From Paenibacillus polymyxa (lineage in GTDB: Bacteria; Bacillota; Bacilli; Paenibacillales; Paenibacillaceae): 64,000 bases of DNA. The stretch covers positions 868,001 to 932,000 of the forward strand of contig NZ_CP049783.1 in NCBI RefSeq assembly GCF_015710975.1. Reading direction: 5' to 3'. The notes below the pieces were generated by a model. The model made no database searches, was not told the origin of the DNA, and saw only the letters and a program-made list of their open reading frames with translations. The position numbers and the translations under genes were made by a program. Positions 54,864-63,429 of the stretch are shown here, piece after piece (the stretch's first letter is position 1; each line of letters opens with the position of its first letter).

Positions 54864-56723
54864 TTACGTATTATGAATTCCTAATTTTTCAAGCAGTACT
54901 TGCTTTTGTATGACAAATCTTTCTTTAGTTTCTTTGATTATTTCTTCATATTCCTGTTTGTTATATTTGAGTTTCTCACCTACTTCATTCATTAATTCTA
55001 TAGTAAATGTCGGGACTTCAAGTTGCTCTAATTTAGAGGGATTAATTAGTTTAATTGTAGTACCAGTTTGTAGACCATCAATCATTCTACGTCCCACCTC
55101 ACTTTGTAAAAATTCATACAAAACATATACGTTGTACCGTTTAGGATCCACTCGAATAATCGATAAATTCCCGCTAATAAATGCCTTTTTATATGGCTCT
55201 TCGACAATGACAAACTTGATAGTTGAGCCTTTGGAGGTAATCAGAATATCCATTGGTTGAATCGCAAACTTTTCCAACCAATCTGGCTTTTTATAAGTTA
55301 TTTTTGACTCCTCATCATAAGTAATTCTTCCATTCTCTATATCTTTAATATTTAGAAGATAGTGTGTAGTAGCTATAGAAAGTTCTTCATATTCCTCTTT
55401 AGACAATTGAACACCACGTCTAATCTCAGCAATCTCAGCAAGCTTAACTGTTTGGTGAAATGAATTTTTAAGAATATCAAAAACTAAATATTCTTTTGAA
55501 TTAAGACTGTACTTGTAGTGTCTGATTTTTTCAACATCAATAAATCTACAAAACCATTCTTCTTCTGTCCCAGTCCAATAAGCGTCAATTATTTTACTTA
55601 TTCCATCTTCAGTAATAGTATGTTGATTTCTATTAATCTTATATGAATGCTCACTAGCATCTATAAACAATATTTTTCCAAGTCTACTTTTCGGCTTAGC
55701 TTTATTAAAAATGATTAACTCCGTACTAATACTAGTCTTAGAGTAAAGACTCTCAGGCAGCGTGATAATTGCTTCGATTAAATCATCTTCAATAATTGCT
55801 TTTCTTATGTTAACCTCAGTGCTTCTAACTAATGTTCCTTTTGTCCCAACTACAATGGCCTTGCCTTTCTCATTCAGATGATATAAAACATTCTGATAAA
55901 ATGCCCAGTCAGCAGAACTCCTTGGCGGAATACCATACTTGTATCTAGGATCATTAAGAGCGCTCTCACTATTCCATTTAACTCCAAATGGGGAATCTGA
56001 TAAAATAAAATCAAAGGTTTGCTGCTCACCTTCTTTGCTCACAATGTCTAAAACATCTTTATTAATGATAGTTGTATTTGGCACTCTATTTACAATCATT
56101 AATAGCTTTGATATCAAACATGCGGAAACATTTATCTCTTCTCCATAATATGACATGCGGCTAGCTTCCTCTAGTGTTTCTAAACGACGAGACATCTCAA
56201 GAGCTACACTAGAAATCCCCGAGCAAAAATCAGCAAATGACTGAATATATTTAAAATCTACTAAACCCAAAGACAGTTTAGTTATCGCATCCGGAGTTTC
56301 ATGTGCGCCTTCCTCTTTACTAAATTCAAATGCCAATAAATTAATAAGCTGAACAATTTCTTTTTGATCAATAAATTGAAAACTACTTAATCTGTCTATC
56401 ACTATTCTTAATGTCCGCATAGTAGAGATGCTGGTAAATTGAAGGGACGAATCAATAAGCCCCGTGAATATTCCCTTTAAATCTTCATTATGGAACTCCA
56501 ATTGTTTAATTTTATTGACTAGATTATCAACTATTGAATTTTCTACTGGCTGCACCCAGTTCTGCTCAAATTTCTTTGAATTATTTTGTTCAAAGCTATC
56601 CAGGTAATAACTGGATACTACGACTAATAAAATGCGAACAGATTGCTCACTAGTATACAATCCCCTTAACTCATCAAGACATGCCTGCATTAATTTATTT
56701 AATTCAATTTCTCTATAAATCAC
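54864..56723 (-). CDS. HsdM-HsdS fusion: N6-methylase-like core plus one recognition domain
   Basis: 619 residues from GTG 56723 (six to seven bases after AAGGAGA; the GTG at 56729 is too close). Residues about 1-140 are helical and unrecognised, in the place of HsdM_N. The methylase core follows: AdoMet motif I is ADFCSGISS (about 164-172) where DPxCGSG is expected, and the catalytic motif is SDSPF (about 242-246) where NPPY/F is usual. The RSSADWAFYQNVLYHL and LPESLYSKTSISTELIIF segments are clearly HsdM-like. From about residue 425 a single recognition domain and a coiled-coil helix follow. It sits between the antitoxin and toxin genes with its own promoter. Activity is uncertain. Confidence 0.8.
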   Translation of the reverse strand: MIYREIELNKLMQACLDELRGLYTSEQSVRILLVVVSSYYLDSFEQNNSKKFEQNWVQPVENSIVDNLVNKIKQLEFHNEDLKGIFTGLIDSSLQFTSISTMRTLRIVIDRLSSFQFIDQKEIVQLINLLAFEFSKEEGAHETPDAITKLSLGLVDFKYIQSFADFCSGISSVALEMSRRLETLEEASRMSYYGEEINVSACLISKLLMIVNRVPNTTIINKDVLDIVSKEGEQQTFDFILSDSPFGVKWNSESALNDPRYKYGIPPRSSADWAFYQNVLYHLNEKGKAIVVGTKGTLVRSTEVNIRKAIIEDDLIEAIITLPESLYSKTSISTELIIFNKAKPKSRLGKILFIDASEHSYKINRNQHTITEDGISKIIDAYWTGTEEEWFCRFIDVEKIRHYKYSLNSKEYLVFDILKNSFHQTVKLAEIAEIRRGVQLSKEEYEELSIATTHYLLNIKDIENGRITYDEESKITYKKPDWLEKFAIQPMDILITSKGSTIKFVIVEEPYKKAFISGNLSIIRVDPKRYNVYVLYEFLQSEVGRRMIDGLQTGTTIKLINPSKLEQLEVPTFTIELMNEVGEKLKYNKQEYEEIIKETKERFVIQKQVLLEKLGIHNT

Positions 56724-56748
56724 AAGCACTCTCCTTCCCCTTTAGGTA

Positions 56749-56760
56749 TAGGTATACCTA
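56749..56760. promoter_or_regulatory. TAGGTA palindrome near the fusion-methylase start
   Basis: Perfect palindrome TAGGTATACCTA with an extra TAGGTA half-site at 56743-56748, just upstream of the ribosome site. Second copy of the arm sequence found at 56780-56797. Confidence 0.6.
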
Positions 56761-56779
56761 ATTAAAATATCAAAAAAAA

Positions 56780-56833
56780 TAGGTATTTATATACCTAAAA
56801 TATATCTTAACATGGTGTAAATTGGTTTGTCAA
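56780..56833 (-). promoter_or_regulatory. Promoter and operator of the methylase-toxin unit
   Basis: Minus-strand TTGACA (56828-56833), 17-base spacer, TTAAGA (56805-56810). The dyad TAGGTAT-TTAT-ATACCTA (56780-56797) lies over the predicted transcription start, an arrangement suited to repression. Confidence 0.68.
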
Positions 56834-56869
56834 ACACTCCCAATACCTTTTGTATCCATCATATCACTA

Positions 56870-56894
56870 AAAACCGGGAGCAATCCCCGGTTTT
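56870..56894 (-). terminator. Terminator between antitoxin and methylase genes
   Basis: Perfect 9-bp stem AAAACCGGG / CCCGGTTTT with a 7-base loop; T tract on the minus strand. It sets the antitoxin apart as its own transcript. Confidence 0.8.
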
Positions 56895-56905
56895 CATGAC
56901 ACGAC

Positions 56906-57184
56906 TTATTCCTCTTGTTTAGTGCTAATTTTCATTCTTAATTTATTAAAGACCTCAGCGTGGCTATAACGTAATTTCGAACTATCTGCCTCTAGCTCTG
57001 CCTCTTTCAACTTTATAAAAATCTCGTTATCGTGCTGAATATTCTCATATTGCTCAATACTCATGACAACCATATCGCCATATCCGTTTTTTGTGAGGAA
57101 AACTGGCTCACGGCTCTCGTGAACAATTTTTGATATCTCAGTAAAATTATTTCGCAGATCGGATACAGGCCTAATTTGTGGCAT
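56906..57184 (-). CDS. Phd/YefM-family antitoxin
   Basis: 92 residues from ATG 57184 with AAAGGAGGGG upstream. N-terminal Phd/YefM DNA-binding domain (MPQIRPVSDLRNNFTEISKIVHESREPVFLTKNGYGDMVVMS), then a charged C-terminal segment (FIKLKEAELEADSSKLRYS) that should wrap the toxin. Proteins of this subtype normally pair with a RelE/ParE toxin of the kind at 54530. The toxin is here 1.9 kb downstream, beyond a terminator and the methylase gene. Confidence 0.88.
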   Translation of the reverse strand: MPQIRPVSDLRNNFTEISKIVHESREPVFLTKNGYGDMVVMSIEQYENIQHDNEIFIKLKEAELEADSSKLRYSHAEVFNKLRMKISTKQEE

Positions 57185-57209
57185 AGAATCCCCTCCTTTA
57201 CATATCGTT

Positions 57210-57238
57210 ATATTATCATTATTATGATAACACTTCAA
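57210..57238 (-). promoter_or_regulatory. Antitoxin promoter with embedded dyad
   Basis: Minus-strand TTGAAG (57233-57238), 17-base spacer, TAATAT (57210-57215). The dyad TTATCAT-TATT-ATGATAA (57213-57230) fills the spacer, consistent with autorepression by the antitoxin. Confidence 0.65.
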
Positions 57239-57437
57239 CAATTCTAATTCATTTTGTGACTAATTTTGACCCCACCTCTATAAAGCGTCCTAAAAGAATA
57301 CCTTTCAATATGAATCCGTATATCTATACCACCGACTTCTCATGCTTTTGAATTAATAAAATATATTCCCACACTCAATCCTAAAACGTTATTTGGAATG
57401 CAGGAATATATTCAAGTTGCTCTTAAACCCTCGTTCA

Positions 57438-59162
57438 TCAATGCTTCTCATCTCGATATATTACTACCACGGCCTCCACATGCACTGTATGCGGGAACAT
57501 ATCCACAGGCTGTACTTCCACTGTTTTATACCCGCCGTCCTCCAATATCCTTAAATCCCGCGCCAGTGTGCTTGGGTTACAGGATACATACACCACGCGC
57601 TCTGGCTTCATCTCCAGGATGGTGTGGAGCAGGCGTGGGTCGCAGCCCTTGCGAGGCGGATCGACGACGATAACGTCGGCGGTGATGCCTTGTTCTTTCC
57701 ACGCAGGAATGACATCTTCGGACGCGCCTACCTCAAACTTTACATTACGCATTTCGTTCAATAGCGCATTACTTCGTGCATCGTCAATGGCTTCTTTGAC
57801 GATCTCCACCCCATACACCTGATCTGCATGCTGAGCGAGGAACAAGGAAATCGTGCCGATGCCGCAATACGCATCAATTACTGTTTCTTTGCCTGTGAGT
57901 CCGGCGTATTCGACTGTTTTGCTATACAGCACTTCCGTTTGTACGGGATTCACCTGATAAAAGGATCGCGCGGAAATCGCAAACTGGACGTTTCCAATGT
58001 AGTCGTAGATCACGTCACGACCCCACAGTACACGAGTCTCGTCGCCAAAAATAACGTTCGTTCGCTTTGTATTCACGTTCTGGCATATGCTTGCCACGTG
58101 TGGAATATGCTCACGGATACTGCCGATCCACGCATCTGCATGCGGAATATCTCGTCCATTCGTGACGAGCACCAGCATCATTTCACCCGTGCGGAAAGCA
58201 GTCTTTACAACGACATGGCGCAGCAGCCCACGTCCGGTTTCTTCATTATATGCACTGATGCCCAGCATTCGGCCAATCTCTTTCACACGTGCGACAACTT
58301 CGTCATTGCGCTCGTCTTGAATGAGACAAGTGTTCATATCCACGATGCGATGGCTGCCGCGTGCATAGAAGCCGCCGACAAGCCCGCCCTCGGTGACACC
58401 AATCGGGACCTGGGCTTTGTTGCGGTACCGCCACGGCTCACTCATACCAAGCGTAGGATGCACCACTACACCTTGTACATGCGGCAAATCAACGGATGTG
58501 TCGTCGTCATCCGCCACACTCAGCTTCCCGATACGTTCCAGCACATCCACTACATGCTGTCGCTTCCAACTGAGCTGCGCTTCATAGCTCATATGCTGGA
58601 TCTGACAACCGCCACATTGATCGTAGATGGCGCACGGAGCTGCAATCCGGTCAGGGCTAGATTGCACAATATCCAGCAGCTTGGCATAGCCATATTGTTT
58701 TTTCGTTTTCAGCACCTTGACCCGTACCTTTTCACCCGGTAACGCACCTGGAACGAACAGTGTAAAACCCTCGACACGACCTACACCCTCGCCGTCATGG
58801 TTCATGCCGATGATGTCTAACACGGCCTCATCATTCTTTTGCACAGGCAGATCGCTACGCTCTGCATTAGACCTGCTACGATTGGAAGCTTCCTGATTCC
58901 GTCTATCGTTACTCCGTTCACCTTTGGAAAAATGACGAGATTTCCGTTCATTCCCCCGCATTTCCCGATCCGAATTATCCATATTTCCATTTTTGTTTTC
59001 GGTTCCAGCCCGAAGCATTCTATTCCCAGCTCCAACTCGTGACTGTTCCAGTTCTCTCTCTTTTTTCACCTGCATGGTCTTTTTGTGCTGATTCCCTTGA
59101 ACTGGAGTTGTTGTTGCTGTATTCCGGCGGCTTTTTCCACGTCCGCTACGGTTATTCGTCAT
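57438..59162 (-). CDS. rlmCD: 23S rRNA (uracil-5-)-methyltransferase, RlmCD/RumA type
   Basis: 574 residues. After a TRAM domain (residues about 110-170) come the Fe-S cysteines ([15 protein letters not shown]), the AdoMet region [13 protein letters not shown], and the catalytic cysteine near [12 protein letters not shown]. It makes m5U in 23S rRNA. The first 105 residues are a basic, Arg/Asn/Ser-rich, probably disordered tail that usual family members (about 450-460 residues) lack. ATG 59162 is chosen over the GTG at 59171 for spacing. It marks the right edge of the defence island. Confidence 0.9.
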   Translation of the reverse strand: MTNNRSGRGKSRRNTATTTPVQGNQHKKTMQVKKERELEQSRVGAGNRMLRAGTENKNGNMDNSDREMRGNERKSRHFSKGERSNDRRNQEASNRSRSNAERSDLPVQKNDEAVLDIIGMNHDGEGVGRVEGFTLFVPGALPGEKVRVKVLKTKKQYGYAKLLDIVQSSPDRIAAPCAIYDQCGGCQIQHMSYEAQLSWKRQHVVDVLERIGKLSVADDDDTSVDLPHVQGVVVHPTLGMSEPWRYRNKAQVPIGVTEGGLVGGFYARGSHRIVDMNTCLIQDERNDEVVARVKEIGRMLGISAYNEETGRGLLRHVVVKTAFRTGEMMLVLVTNGRDIPHADAWIGSIREHIPHVASICQNVNTKRTNVIFGDETRVLWGRDVIYDYIGNVQFAISARSFYQVNPVQTEVLYSKTVEYAGLTGKETVIDAYCGIGTISLFLAQHADQVYGVEIVKEAIDDARSNALLNEMRNVKFEVGASEDVIPAWKEQGITADVIVVDPPRKGCDPRLLHTILEMKPERVVYVSCNPSTLARDLRILEDGGYKTVEVQPVDMFPHTVHVEAVVVIYRDEKH

Positions 59163-59255
59163 GATGGTCACTTCTTTCTGTTCTTCTTTTCATGCTTATC
59201 TTCATTCAGCCATATCATTCAAATCGTCATCTAGACGATGTTTAAACATCAACTC

Positions 59256-59287
59256 GAAAATGCCGTTACTCCCCACGGAGAACGGCA
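59256..59287 (-). terminator. Terminator after dgkB
   Basis: Minus-strand stem TGCCGTT / AACGGCA with a 13-base loop, then TTTTCG. Confidence 0.6.
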
Positions 59288-59385
59288 AGGACCGATATGT
59301 TCCCTACATAAACAATTATCTACTCTGCGTTCTGTATGTCGCACTGCTCAACCAACTGGGAACCAATTCATTCCCGTTCATTTCC

Positions 59386-60267
59386 TTACCGAAAAACATT
59401 CAAATGATGCGGAAGATTCCGGAAGGTCGCTGGCAGTGTGCCTCCTAATTCGCCATCCAGATTAAGCTGGACATAGCCAGGTGAGGTCACTTCCATGTAA
59501 TCTGTTCTGAAATAAACGATTTTTTTGTCCTGCAAGTGCTCCCCGCGCAGCGCAAGTGTAACCAAGCGGATCATTTCCGCCAAATTGCATTTGCGCACAG
59601 CGATGACATCGAGCAGTCCATCATCTATTGTCGCCCCAGGAGCAAGCTTTTCAAACCCGCCCACCGAATTTGTATTCGCGATCAGGAAAAGCATAAATTC
59701 GTCGTGGATCACTTCCTGACCCGTTGCCTTGATGATCAGCTCCTGTGGAGCAAGGCTGACCATTTTCTCCATACCTTTAAAATAATACGCCAATTGGCCA
59801 ATCATCGTTTTGAGCTTGCTTGGAACTTCATACGTAAGCTCGGTTAAAGTTCCGCCGCCTGCGATGTTGATAAAGTAGCGGTCATTGGCTTTTCCGATAT
59901 CCAGTGGCTTCGGATTTTGACGAATAACGAGGTCACAATAATCCTCCCAGTGCTTGGGAATGCCCAGTGCTCTGGCAAAATCATTCGTCGTTCCCAGAGG
60001 AAACACACCCAGAGGCGGGCGGTTTTCCCTTTCAGCCATCCCGTTAATGACCTCATACAATGTACCATCGCCACCAGCGGCAATAATCATATCATAGCCA
60101 CGCTCAACGGCCTCTGTTGCGGCACGCGTTGCGTCCCCTTCTCCTGTAGTTGCATGGCAAGAGGCCTCAATGCCACCTTCATCCAGGCGCTGCAAGACAT
60201 CCGCAAGGCGACGTTTCATTTCCTCACGCCCAGAGGTCGGGTTATAGATTAATCTAGCTCTTTTCAT
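59386..60267 (-). CDS. dgkB: Soluble diacylglycerol kinase
   Basis: 293 residues. DAGK catalytic domain: IYNPTSGRE, AAGGDGTLYEVING (ATP-binding G-G-D-G-T), PLGTTNDFARALG, and NLDGELGG near the end. It phosphorylates diacylglycerol released during lipoteichoic-acid synthesis. It lies upstream of rlmCD on the same strand, as in Bacillus, where dgkB and yerQ/rlmCD are neighbours. Confidence 0.92.
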   Translation of the reverse strand: MKRARLIYNPTSGREEMKRRLADVLQRLDEGGIEASCHATTGEGDATRAATEAVERGYDMIIAAGGDGTLYEVINGMAERENRPPLGVFPLGTTNDFARALGIPKHWEDYCDLVIRQNPKPLDIGKANDRYFINIAGGGTLTELTYEVPSKLKTMIGQLAYYFKGMEKMVSLAPQELIIKATGQEVIHDEFMLFLIANTNSVGGFEKLAPGATIDDGLLDVIAVRKCNLAEMIRLVTLALRGEHLQDKKIVYFRTDYMEVTSPGYVQLNLDGELGGTLPATFRNLPHHLNVFR

Positions 60268-60354
60268 TCCGTTACGCCACCCGTATATTTAATGATATTT
60301 ATATTCACATCGCAGTTCATCACATTCAGTCTGTACAAAATATCATCATACTGG

Positions 60355-60386
60355 AAAAAGACCTCTTTTACAATAAAAGAAGCCAG
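60355..60386 (-). terminator. Terminator after the CbiX/SirB-family gene
   Basis: Minus-strand CTTCTTTTA / TAAAAGAGG stem with a 3-base loop, then TCTTTTTCC. Confidence 0.6.
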
Positions 60387-60444
60387 TCACTATCCAAATA
60401 AGGGAATTTCAGGTTAGAAACACTATCACCGAATTCAGACCATC

Positions 60445-61233
60445 TTATCTATTGTCAGTCCTTGCTTGTTTCTGCATACTCTGTAACAGTTCACAAACTT
60501 GTCTGTCCATCCAGCTTGTAAGCAAAGGATGCGGCAATAAAGGATCTCCTGAGTAACGATAATCGAGTCCCTGTAAGCGTTTGGGAATCATATGCCTTGT
60601 AAAATAACCCGAACTCAAAAACAGCGGTGCCACAATAACATCATGACCCCGCTCCTGATTCCAATACGCTGCCTTGTCATGCACACCCTCAGGATTTAAC
60701 AAAGCGTAATCCGTGATGATACCACTCACGTTTTGCACCGTACGGGCCAACGAGGAAATCCCTTGCTCCCAGCGCTGAAGAAAGCCGTTGTGCACGCTCC
60801 CGTGTCCTACGAGTAAAATGACCTCGCGCGCAGGATCGACTGACAACGAGCGAACCTTGTCCCACACCATGCGGGCAACATCTTCGCCATCATCCAATGG
60901 ACTACCAAAATGCACACGTGCCTTCAATCGAAACGGCTCCAAATCCGTTTCTTTGTCTGGCGCAGCTTTGACTCCCAGCGCATAGCTAATTTCATCTACA
61001 TGCGTACTGCCTGATGACACAAACAAAGGAATAACTAGTAAATCTGTTACCCCCAAGGCTTCCAAACGGTCAATCCCATCTTGAATCAATCTTCCTTTAA
61101 CCGTTTCCAAAAATGAAACCTCTATCGGCATTTCTTCCAGCAATTGAAGCTTTGCAACTGCCTGATCCACCTGTTCCACCCAATATGGCTCTCTAGAGCC
61201 ATGACTGATGACCAGTATCCCAGGGATCTGCAT
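60445..61233 (-). CDS. CbiX/SirB-family chelatase-like protein
   Basis: 262 residues with two tandem CbiX-type halves: ISHGSREPYWVEQVDQAV (residues 9-26, His and the glycine loop) and LLVGHGSVHNGFLQRWEQG (about 140-158), plus PLFVSSGSTH and PLFLSSGYFT segments. The family inserts iron or cobalt into sirohydrochlorin. No sirohaem or cobalamin genes are adjacent. The ATG shares a base with the yerC stop (TAATG), so the two genes are translationally coupled. Confidence 0.83.
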   Translation of the reverse strand: MQIPGILVISHGSREPYWVEQVDQAVAKLQLLEEMPIEVSFLETVKGRLIQDGIDRLEALGVTDLLVIPLFVSSGSTHVDEISYALGVKAAPDKETDLEPFRLKARVHFGSPLDDGEDVARMVWDKVRSLSVDPAREVILLVGHGSVHNGFLQRWEQGISSLARTVQNVSGIITDYALLNPEGVHDKAAYWNQERGHDVIVAPLFLSSGYFTRHMIPKRLQGLDYRYSGDPLLPHPLLTSWMDRQVCELLQSMQKQARTDNR

Positions 61234-61523
61234 TAGCGACCTAAACGTTCCAGAGTCATTTTATACCCGTCATTCCCATAGTTCAGACAACGTTTCACAC
61301 GTGAAATGGTGGCTGTACTGGCGCCTGTCTCAGCTTCAATCTGATTATATGTGCTGCCTTTACCAAGCATACGGGCAACCTCCAGACGTTGGGAGAGGGA
61401 TTGAATTTCATTAATTGTGCACAGATCATCAAAAAATACATAGCACTCTTCCAAATTTTTAAGAGTTAAAATAGCTTCGAACAATTGATCAATACTTTTA
61501 TCATTAAGCTTTTTAAGCTGCAT
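61233..61523 (-). CDS. yerC: TrpR-like DNA-binding protein YerC
   Basis: 96 residues. The TrpR/YerC-YecD domain contains LCTINEIQSLSQRLEVARML and a helix-turn-helix TYNQIEAETGASTATISRVKRCLNYG. Full length. The ligand and targets are not known to me. GGGAG lies upstream of ATG 61523. Its one-base overlap with the CbiX-like gene suggests linked function. Confidence 0.88.
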   Translation of the reverse strand: MQLKKLNDKSIDQLFEAILTLKNLEECYVFFDDLCTINEIQSLSQRLEVARMLGKGSTYNQIEAETGASTATISRVKRCLNYGNDGYKMTLERLGR

Positions 61524-61752
61524 AGATTATCATCTCCCAAAGGTTACAATCTCTCCTCATTGTACTCGACAAATAGTTAGTTTTTCAAGCATTAACGGTT
61601 TCACGCATTACAGAACAACATTACATGACTACAGAAACTTCCTGTACGAATGCCCAAATCCGCTTTTATACCTCATTTCAGGACACGCGCCTAAACCCAC
61701 TGTGCGTTTGTAACATACAGTAGAGTATCAATCTGCAAAGGAATGTGATCTC

Positions 61753-62268
61753 ATGCCTGGACATTACTATCATCGGAGGGCGCAAACGCGTTCCATTTCC
61801 GATCCGTATAGTTCAACTCCTTATCCTGGACTCGATCCCTACAGCGAAGTTCCGCAAGTCGATTCCTCCGCCGTGGTGCCTTATGAGGCACCAGCGAGCA
61901 TAACAGATGCCGCCGTGGTCACGCCAGACCCCGCCCCAGCCAAAGGAGGGCTGCTTGGCGGTCTTGGCAATCTTGGTAATCTCAACGATATTAAAGGTAT
62001 TATTGACCGTATGGGCGGTATTGACGGGATTGTTGCTACGGTCGGCAAGGTACAAAAGATCATGTCTAGCGTGCAGCAATTTGCTCCGATGGCAAAACTG
62101 ATTATGGGCTCGCTCCCAGCATTCAACAAAAACGCAAGCAAAAAAACGACAACACCAATTACTGAGGAACTGGATGAATATACACCACCACGCCGACGCC
62201 GGAAAAAGACATTGCGCAAAAGTACCACAACCCCGCGCAGACGTCCGCGCAAACGCACAAGAAAGTAG
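61753..62268 (+). CDS. YqfQ/VrrA-like protein with basic tail
   Basis: 171 residues. An acidic, Pro/Tyr/Ser-rich N-terminus is followed by a glycine-rich hydrophobic helical core (GGLLGGLGNLGNLNDIKGIID and IVATVGKVQKIMSSVQQFAPMAKLIMGSLP). The C-terminal tail of about 30 residues is rich in Arg/Lys/Thr and may bind nucleic acid or anionic polymer. It resembles the YqfQ/VrrA family of endospore formers; no function is known. AAAGGAATG precedes the ATG. Confidence 0.65.
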   Translation: MPGHYYHRRAQTRSISDPYSSTPYPGLDPYSEVPQVDSSAVVPYEAPASITDAAVVTPDPAPAKGGLLGGLGNLGNLNDIKGIIDRMGGIDGIVATVGKVQKIMSSVQQFAPMAKLIMGSLPAFNKNASKKTTTPITEELDEYTPPRRRRKKTLRKSTTTPRRRPRKRTRK

Positions 62269-62274
62269 GCTATT

Positions 62275-63234
62275 TTATTTAAACCAACCTCGGCGCATAA
62301 ACCACACCACCATCGCAACACTCAATAAGAACATAAAGAGCAGTACGCCAAAATATCCATATTTCCAGCCCAACTCGGGCATATTCGAAAAATTCATACC
62401 ATAAATTCCTGCAATCAGCGTCAAGGGCATAAAAACGGTCGTAATTACAGTCAGCGTCTTCATAATTGAATTCATGCGATTGGAATTAAGCGATATGTAA
62501 CTGTCTCTCAGGTCGGCTGTCATCTCGCGGTCGGCCTCCAGCATGTCCGTCAGCTTCAATAAATGATCATAGATATCCGTAAAATAAGCCATATGATCCC
62601 CCTGACCCTGCACATGCTGCGAATTTAAAACACGGTACATCAGATCACGCATCGGGACGATTGTACGGCGCAGCTTGAGCAACCTGCCACGCAGGTCAAA
62701 CACCTGCTTCATTAATTCCTCTACCGATTCGTGTGCGCCCAAACCTTCCAGTTCGGCTAATTCATCCTCAATGATGAAAAGGCTTGGAAAATAGTTGTCT
62801 ACCAGCTTGTCCATCACTGTATAAGCTGCAGCCAGCGGTCCGCGAGACCATATTTTGCGTTCGTTCGCATGCTCGACAATCCGCTCCCAGGCCTGATCCA
62901 GCTCCTCTAGTTCATGATGGTGATATGTAACCAAAAAACGGCTGCTAATAAACATATCCACCTCTTCCGCCTCTAATGTATCTACATCAAGCGCATGTAC
63001 CACCAGAAACTGTACATTCTCGTAATAATCCAACTTGGGACGTTGCAGAACATGCATACAATCCTCTACAGCCAGCGGGTGAAAATGAAAATAACTCGTC
63101 AGCAGCTCTGACTCTTGATCTGTAGGCTCGTTAAAGTCAGCCCAGATCCATATGTAATCTTCCATGACAATCTGCTCTAACGGTTGTCCCACCGTCACCT
63201 GATGATCGTGCCCTATAGTCAATGTACGTATCAC
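62275..63234 (-). CDS. corA: CorA-family magnesium/divalent-metal transporter
   Basis: 319 residues if GTG 63234, seven bases after GAGGGGG, is the start; the ATG at 63252 has no ribosome site. A long cytoplasmic helical funnel is followed by two C-terminal membrane segments with the YGMN signature between (GIYGMNF), then GYFGVLLFMFLLSVAMVVWFM. It forms a pentameric channel for Mg2+, Co2+ or Ni2+. It converges on the YqfQ-like gene with only six bases between. Confidence 0.9.
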   Translation of the reverse strand: MIRTLTIGHDHQVTVGQPLEQIVMEDYIWIWADFNEPTDQESELLTSYFHFHPLAVEDCMHVLQRPKLDYYENVQFLVVHALDVDTLEAEEVDMFISSRFLVTYHHHELEELDQAWERIVEHANERKIWSRGPLAAAYTVMDKLVDNYFPSLFIIEDELAELEGLGAHESVEELMKQVFDLRGRLLKLRRTIVPMRDLMYRVLNSQHVQGQGDHMAYFTDIYDHLLKLTDMLEADREMTADLRDSYISLNSNRMNSIMKTLTVITTVFMPLTLIAGIYGMNFSNMPELGWKYGYFGVLLFMFLLSVAMVVWFMRRGWFK

Positions 63235-63345
63235 CGTACGTCCCCCTCGCATATACTGCCGTCTTATGTGTTATTTATATTTTATATAAGCCATTCCACA
63301 TTATACAAATCTCAAGTTCTAGGTTTCATATGCTCTAATGAAGAA

Positions 63346-63385
63346 AAGGATATCTCCGGGCCAGCACGCTCCCGAAGATATCCTT
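63346..63385 (-). terminator. Terminator upstream of corA
   Basis: Minus-strand stem AAGGATATCTTCGGGAG / CCCGGAGATATCCTT followed by TTCTTC. It would end transcripts from the amino-acid transporter gene or from the structured region beyond. Third copy of the GGATATC hairpin type. Confidence 0.7.
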
Positions 63386-63429
63386 AAAATAATTCATTCG
63401 TTACCCCTTAAATCTTTTTTCATTTCTTA

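Noticed and set aside
46375..57437. Prophage or integrative element carrying the restriction island
   Set aside because: No integrase, transposase, tRNA target or att repeats seen at either edge; rhuM alone is not evidence of a phage.
57828..58742. 304-residue frame on the plus strand
   Set aside because: Fully antisense to rlmCD, whose motifs are certain; Cys/His-rich composition is that of a shadow frame.
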